Shown here in pieces: positions 56,155 through 64,000 of a stretch of 64,000 nt of DNA. The stretch spans positions 1 to 64,000 of the forward strand of contig RXIG01000004.1 in NCBI GenBank assembly GCA_004212155.1, given 5' to 3'. Both the position numbers and the translations under genes were made by a program. How positions within the stretch are numbered: position 1 is the first letter of the stretch; each line of letters opens with the position of its first letter. The notes below the pieces were generated by a model, which ran no database searches, was not told where the DNA came from, and was given only the letters and a program-made list of their open reading frames with translations. This DNA comes from an archaeon (GTDB lineage Archaea; Methanobacteriota_B; Thermococci; Methanofastidiosales; NM3).

Positions 56155-57018
56155 ATGGAACAGCGAAGAAAGGGGCTAGTGCTCGTTACTTTGTTCTCTC
56201 TTGCATGGTCGCTCCAGATTACGATGTCAAAGGTCGTGCTCAACGCGGGCATGTCTGCCTTTTCGCTTCTCTTTCAGGTGATGGTGGTATCATCGTTATG
56301 TGTCTTGGGTTACATTCTTCTGTTCAAACCCCGCGCGCTCAATGGCATCGAACACAACGACCTCATCCGTCTTTTGCTCGTCGCTGGTGTTGGGACCGCA
56401 TTGGCAAACAGCTTTGGATATTACGGCCTTGAGAACTCTGCCTCGATCAATTTTGGGTTCTTGGTGAAGACCGCGGTCGTCTTCACGCTCGTGTTTGCGC
56501 ATTTCATGCTTGACGAGCCGATACACATTAGGAAGCTCATGCTCATGTCCAGCCTGCTCTTTGGCGTCTATCTCGTCACGACCAATGGCAGGACGCTCGT
56601 GCCAACACCATACGATGCGTTCATCATACTGAGCGCTTCACTCTATGCACTTGCCAATGTGATAGCAAAGCCTGTGCTCAGGAAGGTGGACTCAGAGGTC
56701 GTGGCATTGTTCCGGCTTGGCATGGGCTCGGTCTTCCTGGCAGCCATATTCCCTTTCCTCGAGCCGTCCTTTTACATTCCCGCGCACGTACCTCTCGTTA
56801 TCATCACGGGATTGTTGTTGGCACTGATGCAACTCTTGCTCTACAAGACGCTCCAGAACACGTCGGCTTGCTATCTCAGCATGATGTCGATGCTCACGCC
56901 ACTTCTCGTGATGGCCCTTGGCCTCATCGTCCTTGGCGAGCAACTGCACACGGTGCAGGCCATTGGAGGCCTGATTGTCGTCTGTTCAGGCATATTCATC
57001 CACAGGATCGAGATATGA
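56155..57018 (+). CDS. EamA/DMT-family transporter
   Basis: About ten TM segments, two EamA-like halves, ending LIVLGEQLHTVQAIGGLIVVCSGIFI. Confidence 0.85.
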   Translation: MEQRRKGLVLVTLFSLAWSLQITMSKVVLNAGMSAFSLLFQVMVVSSLCVLGYILLFKPRALNGIEHNDLIRLLLVAGVGTALANSFGYYGLENSASINFGFLVKTAVVFTLVFAHFMLDEPIHIRKLMLMSSLLFGVYLVTTNGRTLVPTPYDAFIILSASLYALANVIAKPVLRKVDSEVVALFRLGMGSVFLAAIFPFLEPSFYIPAHVPLVIITGLLLALMQLLLYKTLQNTSACYLSMMSMLTPLLVMALGLIVLGEQLHTVQAIGGLIVVCSGIFIHRIEI

Positions 57019-57041
57019 GGTGCCCCCTTTTGGTGCTGCGA

Positions 57042-58232
57042 CTACCTTTTCGAATCCATATACCGCTCGACCTTTGAGAGTGCCTTATCGATGATCTCGA
57101 CTGGCGGGAGGAAAACGCCCCTGAAGTGCATCCTGCCCTGCGTGGGCGAGAATCCCGAACCATGGACAAAGAGCACATGACAGTCGTGGAGCACGTCAAG
57201 CACGAACTGTTTGTCATCGTTCCATGCGGGATGCGTGATCTTGGGAAAGATGTAAAACGCTCCCGATGGCCTCTGACATTCGATGCCCTCGATCTCGTTT
57301 AATCGCTTGTGCATGAAGTCCCGTCGCTTTCGAAGCGTTGCTATCATACCACTAACATGGTCTTGGGGGCCTCGCAACGCTGCGATGCATGCTTGTTGGC
57401 AGGGCGCGTTGGGACACAATCTCAACCGGGCATATTTCTTTACAGCTTCCTCGATCTCAGGCATCGCCTCTTCTGGATCGTGGAAGGCCATGTAGCCTAC
57501 CCTCCATCCGGGAACAAGATAGACCTTGGAGAATCCGTTGAGGAGTACGACGGGGACATCACTGCTGTAGCGCATTGGTGAGACGTGTTCACCCTCGTAG
57601 ATGATCCTGTCATATATCTCATCCGATATGAGGAAGAGGTCATGCTCGCCGCAAAGGTCGACGACCTCCTTGACCCGTTTCTTGGGCAGCAAGGCACCGG
57701 TGGGGTTGTTGGGATTGATGATGGTGATCGCCTTCGTACGTTCGGTGATCTTTGAGCGCATGTCATCGATGTCAAATGCCCATTCCTCGTCTTCGACCGT
57801 ATCGTATGTAATGGGCGTGGCGTCAAAATAGCGTGTAAGCGCCGTGTAGGGCGGATAGGCCGGACCTGGCACGAGAAGGTCGTCACCGGGATCGAGCGAC
57901 GCGCCGACGAGCATGTGAATGGCTTCTGAGACCCCGTTTGTAACGAGTATGTCATCGACGGTGGCCTCAAGTCCCTTGGTCGACTCATACGACAGTATCT
58001 CCTTTCGAAGCTCAATGTTCCCTTCCGAGGGTGTGTAGCCCATGTCGGTGACCTCGTTTGCCCTGCACAGTGCATCGAGCATGTGTTGCGGGGTGGAAAA
58101 ATCGTATTTGTTGGGGTCGCCGATGTTGAAGTTGGTGATGTCTGCGCCCGATGCAACTAGTTTCGCTGCCGGCACGACGACATCGCGTATGGCATATTCT
58201 ACCGTGTCTGAACGTTTCGAGGGATGCATCAT
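57042..58232 (-). CDS. PLP-dependent aminotransferase (class I/II)
   Basis: FNIGDPNKYDFSTPQHML; INPNNPTGALLPKKRV; LISDEIYDRIIY; LNGFSKVYLVPGWRVGYM. Confidence 0.92.
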   Translation of the reverse strand: MMHPSKRSDTVEYAIRDVVVPAAKLVASGADITNFNIGDPNKYDFSTPQHMLDALCRANEVTDMGYTPSEGNIELRKEILSYESTKGLEATVDDILVTNGVSEAIHMLVGASLDPGDDLLVPGPAYPPYTALTRYFDATPITYDTVEDEEWAFDIDDMRSKITERTKAITIINPNNPTGALLPKKRVKEVVDLCGEHDLFLISDEIYDRIIYEGEHVSPMRYSSDVPVVLLNGFSKVYLVPGWRVGYMAFHDPEEAMPEIEEAVKKYARLRLCPNAPCQQACIAALRGPQDHVSGMIATLRKRRDFMHKRLNEIEGIECQRPSGAFYIFPKITHPAWNDDKQFVLDVLHDCHVLFVHGSGFSPTQGRMHFRGVFLPPVEIIDKALSKVERYMDSKR

Positions 58233-58657
58233 CCTTCCTCCTCTATCCTGTGCAGACGCTGCAGCACGTCCTTTGTCCATGATGATGCATAGTTGAGTCG
58301 TCTTTCGAGCCGTTTGATGGCAATATCCATTCCCGAGGTGGCTATACGTTCTCTTAGCCATGCATCGTCCTGGTCTGGCCCAAGGAATATGATGTCGGGC
58401 TTGATCTCCTCTACCGATTTGAACATGTCTCCGGTATCGCCCAACACTGCCTTCTCGACCATCCGCAGACTGCCTACGATGAGCTTTCGCTCCTCTTCGT
58501 CGAACACGGTCCTTTTTCCCTTGATCCTGTGGACCGTTGTGTCCCTGGCAATCACGACGTAGACGTCGCCATATCCCCGCGCCTCGTTGAGAAGATAGAT
58601 ATGGCCGGGATGGATGATGTCGAAGGTCCCTGCAACCAACACTCTCATTTTGTTCAC
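58229..58657 (-). CDS. ribL: FAD synthetase RibL (archaeal cytidylyltransferase family)
   Basis: MRVLVAGTFDIIHPGHIYLLNEARGYGDVYVVIARD; FLGPDQDD. Confidence 0.85.
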   Translation of the reverse strand: MNKMRVLVAGTFDIIHPGHIYLLNEARGYGDVYVVIARDTTVHRIKGKRTVFDEEERKLIVGSLRMVEKAVLGDTGDMFKSVEEIKPDIIFLGPDQDDAWLRERIATSGMDIAIKRLERRLNYASSWTKDVLQRLHRIEEEG

Positions 58658-58711
58658 CGTTGTATACCGGAGTGGAAATGATTTTATAAATTTGTTTGCT
58701 AATACTCACAT

Positions 58712-59539
58712 ATGGACCCCACTTCCGCCACAAGGCCCACCATTGACGGCAAGGAGTACCACATCGACCTTGCTCGCGGCGATATGCCACCAATGGTGCT
58801 CATTCCTGGTGACCCCGACCGGGTGGAGCTCATGGCATCGCTTCTTGACGACCATGAGACAATGGCATCGCATCGCGAGTACCGTTCCGCAAGGGGAACG
58901 TTTTCCGGCACCCCTGTTGGCATTTGTTCGACAGGCATCGGCGGCCCTTCCGCTGCCATAGCAGTAGAGGAACTAGCAAACATTGGTGTCCATACGTTTA
59001 TCAGGGTAGGCAGCACGGGTGTACTCGCAGACGACGTTGCGTGCGGTGACGTGGTCATATCCACCGCAGCCGTACGCCTCGAGGGCACCTCGAAGCAGTA
59101 CGTCATGCGCGATTATCCGGCTTGTCCCCACTATGAGGTGACCCTTTCCCTCATCGAGGCATGCGAGCGACTGGACATACCATACCACCTGGGCATCACC
59201 GCATCAACCGATTCGTTCTACGTCGGACAGGGCCGGCCGGGACATGACGGTTACATGCCCTTGCGGGGCAGGAACCTCCTCGAGGAGCTGGAGTCCGCAA
59301 ACGTGCTCAATCTCGAGATGGAGGCTGCGACGGTCTTTACGCTCGGTTCGCTCTATGGCCTGCGCACTGGCTGCGTGTGTACCGTCTTTGCAAACAGGAA
59401 GACAAACGAGTTTCTCAAGACCGGAGAGGACAATGCGGCGCTCGTTGCATGCACGGCCCTCTCCGTGCTGTCCGAGTGGGACGAGCTGAAAAAGACGCAT
59501 GAAAAGCGCTACTTCTCTCCCGGGCTCTTGAGGGGGTGA
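58712..59539 (+). CDS. Nucleoside (uridine) phosphorylase family
   Basis: VLIPGDPDRVELMASLLDD; ICSTGIGGPSAAIAVEELANIGVHTFIRVGSTG; EMEAATVFTLG. Confidence 0.9.
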   Translation: MDPTSATRPTIDGKEYHIDLARGDMPPMVLIPGDPDRVELMASLLDDHETMASHREYRSARGTFSGTPVGICSTGIGGPSAAIAVEELANIGVHTFIRVGSTGVLADDVACGDVVISTAAVRLEGTSKQYVMRDYPACPHYEVTLSLIEACERLDIPYHLGITASTDSFYVGQGRPGHDGYMPLRGRNLLEELESANVLNLEMEAATVFTLGSLYGLRTGCVCTVFANRKTNEFLKTGEDNAALVACTALSVLSEWDELKKTHEKRYFSPGLLRG

Positions 59540-59543
59540 GTCT

Positions 59544-60887
59544 TTGGAACAAAGGCTCTTTGGCACCGCAGGCATACGTGGCGACGTCATGACGAAGGTG
59601 ACACCATCGTTTTGCTTGGAGTTTGGAAAGGTGCTTGCACGTCATTTCGGTTCCAAGGGATACGCTCGTATCGTCATCGGCACGGATGCGCGAAGGTCGG
59701 GTCCCGCACTGTCGCATGCGCTCATGACCGGGGTGCTTTCCTGCGGGATGGATGTCGTCCGAATAGGACAGGTCCCCACGCCAGCGCTCGCATATGCGAC
59801 GCATTCGTTTGGACTCCCCGGCGTCATGGTCACCGCATCGCACAATCCTCCTACAGACAATGGATTGAAGTGCTTCGAGTGCGGGTATGAGATCGGTCGC
59901 GAGGATGAGATCCGGCTCGAAGAGCTCTTTTTCTGTAATGCGCATTCCTCCAGTTTCGCCCCTCATGGGGCAGTGATACAAAGGGACGTAATGCCCGCAT
60001 ACGCCCATGCGCTGCGCACGTACGTCTGTGGTCTCTTTCCCGATATCAGCCTTCACGGCATGACCGTCCTTCTCGATGGGGGAAACGGGGTGGGCGTACG
60101 GGTGCTTCAAAACGTCCTCTTCGAATGCGGTGCCACCGTGATTTCATGCAACTCGCATACGAGCGGTGACTTTCCGGGGCGCGCCTCTGAGCCCAGCCCA
60201 GACAATCTCTCGGAGCTGTTGCATTTCGCACGCCATATCGGTCCGGACCTTATCATAGCGCAGGACGGTGATGCAGACAGGATAGCGGCATATGCCCATA
60301 ACGGCACACCATTTCCGGAGGATTCGATCATCGCACTATTTGCCGACTTCTACTCGTCGCCTGGCGATACGGTCGTGCTATCGATAGACACGTCGCTTCG
60401 CACCGACATCGTGGTGCGCCGCAAGGATGTGAGCGTTTTCCGTGTTCCCCTTGGATACCTGCATGACGGCATGAAAATGCATAACCCCGCATTTGCCGCA
60501 GAACCTTGGAAGCATATCCATGTTCCCTTCGGCCCATGGATAGACGGCATCGTATCGGCGCTCCTTCTTTCGTTTCTCCTCGCGACGGACCCGTATGAAT
60601 CATTATTTTCATCGATTCCCTCATATTCTTTTGAGAAACGAAATGTTAATATGACATCCCCGGGACAGGTAAATGAACTCATCGAACGCCTGCGAAGAGA
60701 GCTTGGCACCCGTGACGACGTCAAGACCATCGATGAGACGTCGGGCATACGTGTCAACTTCCTCGATGATTCCTGGATCCTCGTACGACCCTCGGGCACC
60801 GAGCCAAAGGTGCGCTGCATCGTGGAAGGCACAACGGATGCCCGGTTCAACGAGTTGAGCGAGATCATTGCACGGTTGGTGGATTGA
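59544..60887 (+). CDS. Phosphohexomutase, second copy in window, divergent sugar-binding loop
   Basis: LFGTAGIRGDV; VTASHNPPTDNGLK; DGDADRIA; AAEPWKHIHVPFGPWIDGI in place of GEPSGH; RPSGTEPKVRC. Confidence 0.87.
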   Translation: MEQRLFGTAGIRGDVMTKVTPSFCLEFGKVLARHFGSKGYARIVIGTDARRSGPALSHALMTGVLSCGMDVVRIGQVPTPALAYATHSFGLPGVMVTASHNPPTDNGLKCFECGYEIGREDEIRLEELFFCNAHSSSFAPHGAVIQRDVMPAYAHALRTYVCGLFPDISLHGMTVLLDGGNGVGVRVLQNVLFECGATVISCNSHTSGDFPGRASEPSPDNLSELLHFARHIGPDLIIAQDGDADRIAAYAHNGTPFPEDSIIALFADFYSSPGDTVVLSIDTSLRTDIVVRRKDVSVFRVPLGYLHDGMKMHNPAFAAEPWKHIHVPFGPWIDGIVSALLLSFLLATDPYESLFSSIPSYSFEKRNVNMTSPGQVNELIERLRRELGTRDDVKTIDETSGIRVNFLDDSWILVRPSGTEPKVRCIVEGTTDARFNELSEIIARLVD

Positions 60888-61681
60888 TGTATGCGATCAT
60901 AGGCGGCTCGGGCGTATACGACCCCGATATGCTTTCACAACAGGAAGAACGTATAGTAGAGACCCCTTTTGGTGCTGTCGAGGTCACTGTCGGTACTTTT
61001 AAGGGCGCCGAGGTGGCATTTCTCCCCCGTCATGGGGGAGGGCATTCGCAGCCGCCCCACCTTATCAACTACCGTGCAAACATGTGGGCGTTGCACGAAC
61101 TCGGTGTCGAACGCATCGTATCGACCTCGGCCGTCGGTTCACTCAACGAGGACGTGGCACCTGGCAGCTATGTCGTCCTGTCCGACTTTATCGACTTCAC
61201 GAAGCGAAGGCCAACGACGTTCTACGAAGGACCGTCGTCGCTCGTGCCGGAAAAGGATGTCGTCCACATCGATGTCACTCGCCCCTACTGTCCTCAGCTA
61301 CGAAGCATTGCATACGACTCCGGGATCAAATGTGGGATGCAGATGATCGATGGCGGCACATATGTATGTACCGAGGGGCCACGATTCGAGACGGCCGCGG
61401 AGATACGGATGTATTCCATGCTTGGCGGAGACGTCATCGGCATGACGAACGTCCCCGAGGTCGTGCTGGCCCGAGAGCTTGAAATATGCTATGCATCGAT
61501 TGCCATGGTGACCAACTTTGCAGCAGGCATATCTGGCGAGAAGCTCACGCATGCTGAGGTCTTGGACATCATGGGAAAAAACAAGAAAAATATTCAACGT
61601 CTTTTTAAGGTAATAATACCTTCTATACCTAAATCACGCGATTGCGAATGTGCGTCACTTCTCGAAGGGGCAAAGGGATAA
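60884..61681 (+). CDS. S-methyl-5'-thioadenosine (or related) phosphorylase
   Basis: MYAIIGGSGVYD; FLPRHGGGHSQPPHLINYRANMWAL; TSAVGSLNEDVAPGSYVVLSDFIDFT; EGPRFETAAEIRMY. Confidence 0.9.
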   Translation: MMYAIIGGSGVYDPDMLSQQEERIVETPFGAVEVTVGTFKGAEVAFLPRHGGGHSQPPHLINYRANMWALHELGVERIVSTSAVGSLNEDVAPGSYVVLSDFIDFTKRRPTTFYEGPSSLVPEKDVVHIDVTRPYCPQLRSIAYDSGIKCGMQMIDGGTYVCTEGPRFETAAEIRMYSMLGGDVIGMTNVPEVVLARELEICYASIAMVTNFAAGISGEKLTHAEVLDIMGKNKKNIQRLFKVIIPSIPKSRDCECASLLEGAKG

Positions 61682-61757
61682 CGTTTATAATTATTCTCTT
61701 TGATAATTATTATTTCTTCTCGGTAATATTTTTATAATCTTATACGTATATAAGGAT

Positions 61758-62915
61758 ATGTATTCTTCTAAGAACCACCCAAAAACCCATTCTTTCGACC
61801 TTGTCGGAGAATACAAAAACACCATAAAGACCATAGAAGAATTGGAACAATTCATCCCCCTTACTGCCGAGGAAAGGGAGACGTTGCAGAAAGTGGTGGA
61901 TATCCATCCGATGGCCATCACCCCCTATTATTTATCCCTTATCGACCCCGAGGATCCCGAGGACCCCATACGAAAGCTTGTCGTGCCCTCTGCAGATGAG
62001 CTGTCAAATCTTGGTTCATACGACCCGAGCGGGGAGAGCGAGAACACGAAGCAAAGTGGCCTGCAGCACAAATATGAACAGACCGCGCTCATCCTGACGA
62101 CGAAACAGTGCATGGCATATTGCCGATTTTGCTTCAGGAAACGCTTCGTGGGCGTTGCAGACAACGAGATCCTACGCGACATAAAGGCTGCCCGCAACTA
62201 TGTGCAAAAACACACAGAGATCACGAACGTACTGCTATCGGGGGGAGACCCCCTCTCAATGGGCAACGAATGGGTCGAGCGATACCTCGAAGCGTTCATG
62301 TCGATAGACCATGTGGATTACGTACGCATCGGCACGCGGGTGCCCGTGGTGCTTCCACAACGCATTAGCGAAGATGGTGAGCTTCAGGAGCTATTCTCGC
62401 GATACTCAACGCCGGACAAACGCCTTCACATCGTGACCCACTTCAACCATCCTAAAGAGATAACACCCGAATCCATCCGGGCCATCGACACGCTCTATGC
62501 ATGCGGCGTTCCCGTTCACAATCAGACCGTTCTTTTGAAGGGCATAAATGACAATCCCGACGTGCTTGCCGATCTCTTCAACTCACTCGTTAGCATCGGT
62601 GTCAATCCGTACTACCTGTTCCAGTGCCGACCAGTCCGTCGCGTGCTGCACTTCCAGCTTACATTGGAAGAAGGACTTACCATACTCGAGGAGGCGCACA
62701 AGAAGATGAGTGGTCTTGCAAAGCGCTTCAAGTACGCGATGTCACACCGGTCGGGCAAGGTGGAGATCCTCGGATCCGACGATGATCACATCTATTTCAA
62801 ATATCACCAGGCTAAAAACCCCGCACACAGCGGCAAGTTCTTCAAGGTGGACCGCATGCCCGAGGCGTGCTGGCTCGATGATTTCCCCGGGTGGAAACAT
62901 GGCAACATTGGATGA
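61758..62915 (+). CDS. KamA-family radical SAM protein, substrate unknown
   Basis: Radical SAM motif CMAYCRFCFRKRF; VLLSGGDPLSMGN; NQTVLLKGINDN; C-terminal region lacks a recognisable PGGGGK motif. Confidence 0.85.
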   Translation: MYSSKNHPKTHSFDLVGEYKNTIKTIEELEQFIPLTAEERETLQKVVDIHPMAITPYYLSLIDPEDPEDPIRKLVVPSADELSNLGSYDPSGESENTKQSGLQHKYEQTALILTTKQCMAYCRFCFRKRFVGVADNEILRDIKAARNYVQKHTEITNVLLSGGDPLSMGNEWVERYLEAFMSIDHVDYVRIGTRVPVVLPQRISEDGELQELFSRYSTPDKRLHIVTHFNHPKEITPESIRAIDTLYACGVPVHNQTVLLKGINDNPDVLADLFNSLVSIGVNPYYLFQCRPVRRVLHFQLTLEEGLTILEEAHKKMSGLAKRFKYAMSHRSGKVEILGSDDDHIYFKYHQAKNPAHSGKFFKVDRMPEACWLDDFPGWKHGNIG

Positions 62916-63645
62916 GGAAATCAGGGAGCTGCTTCCCCAAAGGCCGCTAACCTTTTACAAGGACCTCAAGCAGTATGAGCCCTATCTGTCAAGCGGCAAC
63001 AGGATGATCATGAACAGGATGGGCTACAATGACCATGGCATCACGCACGCAAAGATCGTGACGCGCAACGCCCTGCGCATCTTTGAGATACTCAAACACG
63101 CAGTGCCGCTCTCAGTGGTAAAGGATCTTGACTTGGGCGAAGAAGACAGCATGATCGTCATCATCGCATCTTCGTTCCTGCACGACATCGGCAACATGGT
63201 CCACAGGGACTATCATAACGTGCACAGTGTTTCGCTTGCCATCCCCCTACTCCATGAACTCCTGCCCAAGTACTATGAAAATCACGTACCTATCATGTCC
63301 GAGGTCCTCCATGCGATATTCGCCCATGACGAGACCGCGCGGTGCCTCACCACCGAGGCGGGCATCGTGTCGCTGGCCGACGGCACGGACATGGAGGAAG
63401 GGCGTGGACGCATTCCTTATGAACGCGGGCGCATCGACATCCATTCCGCATCGGCGATGGCGATCAATAATGTTCATATATGCAAGGGAGAAAAACCGTT
63501 ACGCATCGAGGTGACGCTGACCGACAATGCAGGTATATTCCAGGTACAGGAAATCCTGGGAAAAAAGTTGCTCACAACGGGATTGCGAGATTTCGTAGAG
63601 ATCTATTTGAAAAAAGATGGAAAAAATAAAAAGATGGATGTGTGA
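62899..63645 (+). CDS. HD-domain phosphohydrolase
   Basis: In-frame start at 62899 (MATLDEEIRELLPQRP); HAKIVTRNALRIFEIL; SFLHDIGNMVHRDYHNVHSVSLA; overlaps the KamA-like stop. Confidence 0.8.
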   Translation: MATLDEEIRELLPQRPLTFYKDLKQYEPYLSSGNRMIMNRMGYNDHGITHAKIVTRNALRIFEILKHAVPLSVVKDLDLGEEDSMIVIIASSFLHDIGNMVHRDYHNVHSVSLAIPLLHELLPKYYENHVPIMSEVLHAIFAHDETARCLTTEAGIVSLADGTDMEEGRGRIPYERGRIDIHSASAMAINNVHICKGEKPLRIEVTLTDNAGIFQVQEILGKKLLTTGLRDFVEIYLKKDGKNKKMDV

Positions 63646-63849
63646 TCAGAGACGCTTGATAGCCAATTCTATATCTTCTGATTTGACCGTCTTCCTGCCG
63701 GCATGTTCTGCAAGCCTCATGGCCTCCTGGGCGATCTCAACCCCCCAATCCTCCAAGAACTCAGAGAGCTCCTTTGCGGCCCCCTTGCTAACGCGGTATG
63801 CTCCGGCTTTTCTGATTATCTTCTCGATTGTGGCTATAGGTAGTGCCAT
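63646..63849 (-). CDS. Archaeal histone
   Basis: 67 aa MALPIATIEKIIRKAGAYRVSKGAAKELSEFLEDWGVEIAQEAMRLAEHAGRKTVKSEDIELAIKRL: canonical histone fold. Confidence 0.96.
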   Translation of the reverse strand: MALPIATIEKIIRKAGAYRVSKGAAKELSEFLEDWGVEIAQEAMRLAEHAGRKTVKSEDIELAIKRL

Positions 63850-64000
63850 AATATCCCTCCTTTTCTCATAATCAATGATATGAGCTAATAGCTTTTAAAT
63901 TTAATTATAATTAAAAATATATGTTATATAAAGCTTTCGGTAAATATTATTTATCATTTCAAAGAAAGAAACTATTAATTTAAAATTATTGTTCAAATAT

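Noticed and set aside
60328-60868. Minus-strand ORFs inside the second phosphohexomutase
   Set aside because: Shadow ORFs; the plus-strand protein has conserved catalytic motifs.
1-64000. CRISPR arrays, rRNA genes, transposases
   Set aside because: No regularly spaced repeats, no rRNA-like sequence and no transposase ORF were seen on reading the window.

Overview
This 64 kb window reads as a euryarchaeal chromosome segment: TATA-type promoters, archaeal histone, FtsZ, LonB, archaeal AlaRS, KEOPS subunits, TrmY, RibL, PurP. The first ~1.3 kb looks like the right edge of an integrated virus: a tail-fibre-like ORF with a frame anomaly, a holin-like small membrane protein, an odd tRNA with encoded CCA, and a 3' tRNA-Asn fragment as putative attR. 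The rest is mostly housekeeping. The core is a large de novo purine locus at 4.1-17.4 kb: purC-purS-purL-purQ-purF-purF2-purD-purT-purE-purM on the minus strand, with two divergent purP genes. It is followed by glnA, a two-wHTH regulator, alaS, nadE, lonB, a GlmM/GlmU-like pair, a surface/ABC-transport region (30.8-41.1 kb), Cgi121, an RHH regulator plus ftsZ, UPF0182, msrA, metG, nucleoside and SAM-byproduct salvage genes, serS, an RPA-associated OB-fold protein, trmY, nadM, a Pcc1-like ORF, ribL, MTAP, a KamA-like radical SAM protein, an HD phosphohydrolase and a histone. The most interesting points are: (1) PurF and PurP each have a tandem paralogue in which part of the catalytic machinery looks eroded; (2) direct repeats spaced 22 bp at the predicted start of the RHH-ftsZ operon; (3) a KamA-like radical SAM protein that appears to lack the lysine-binding Asp residues; (4) perfect tandem hairpins after ftsZ; (5) repeated tail-to-tail overlaps of convergent genes; (6) the provirus edge. 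All family calls come from reading motifs by eye; no database search was run.
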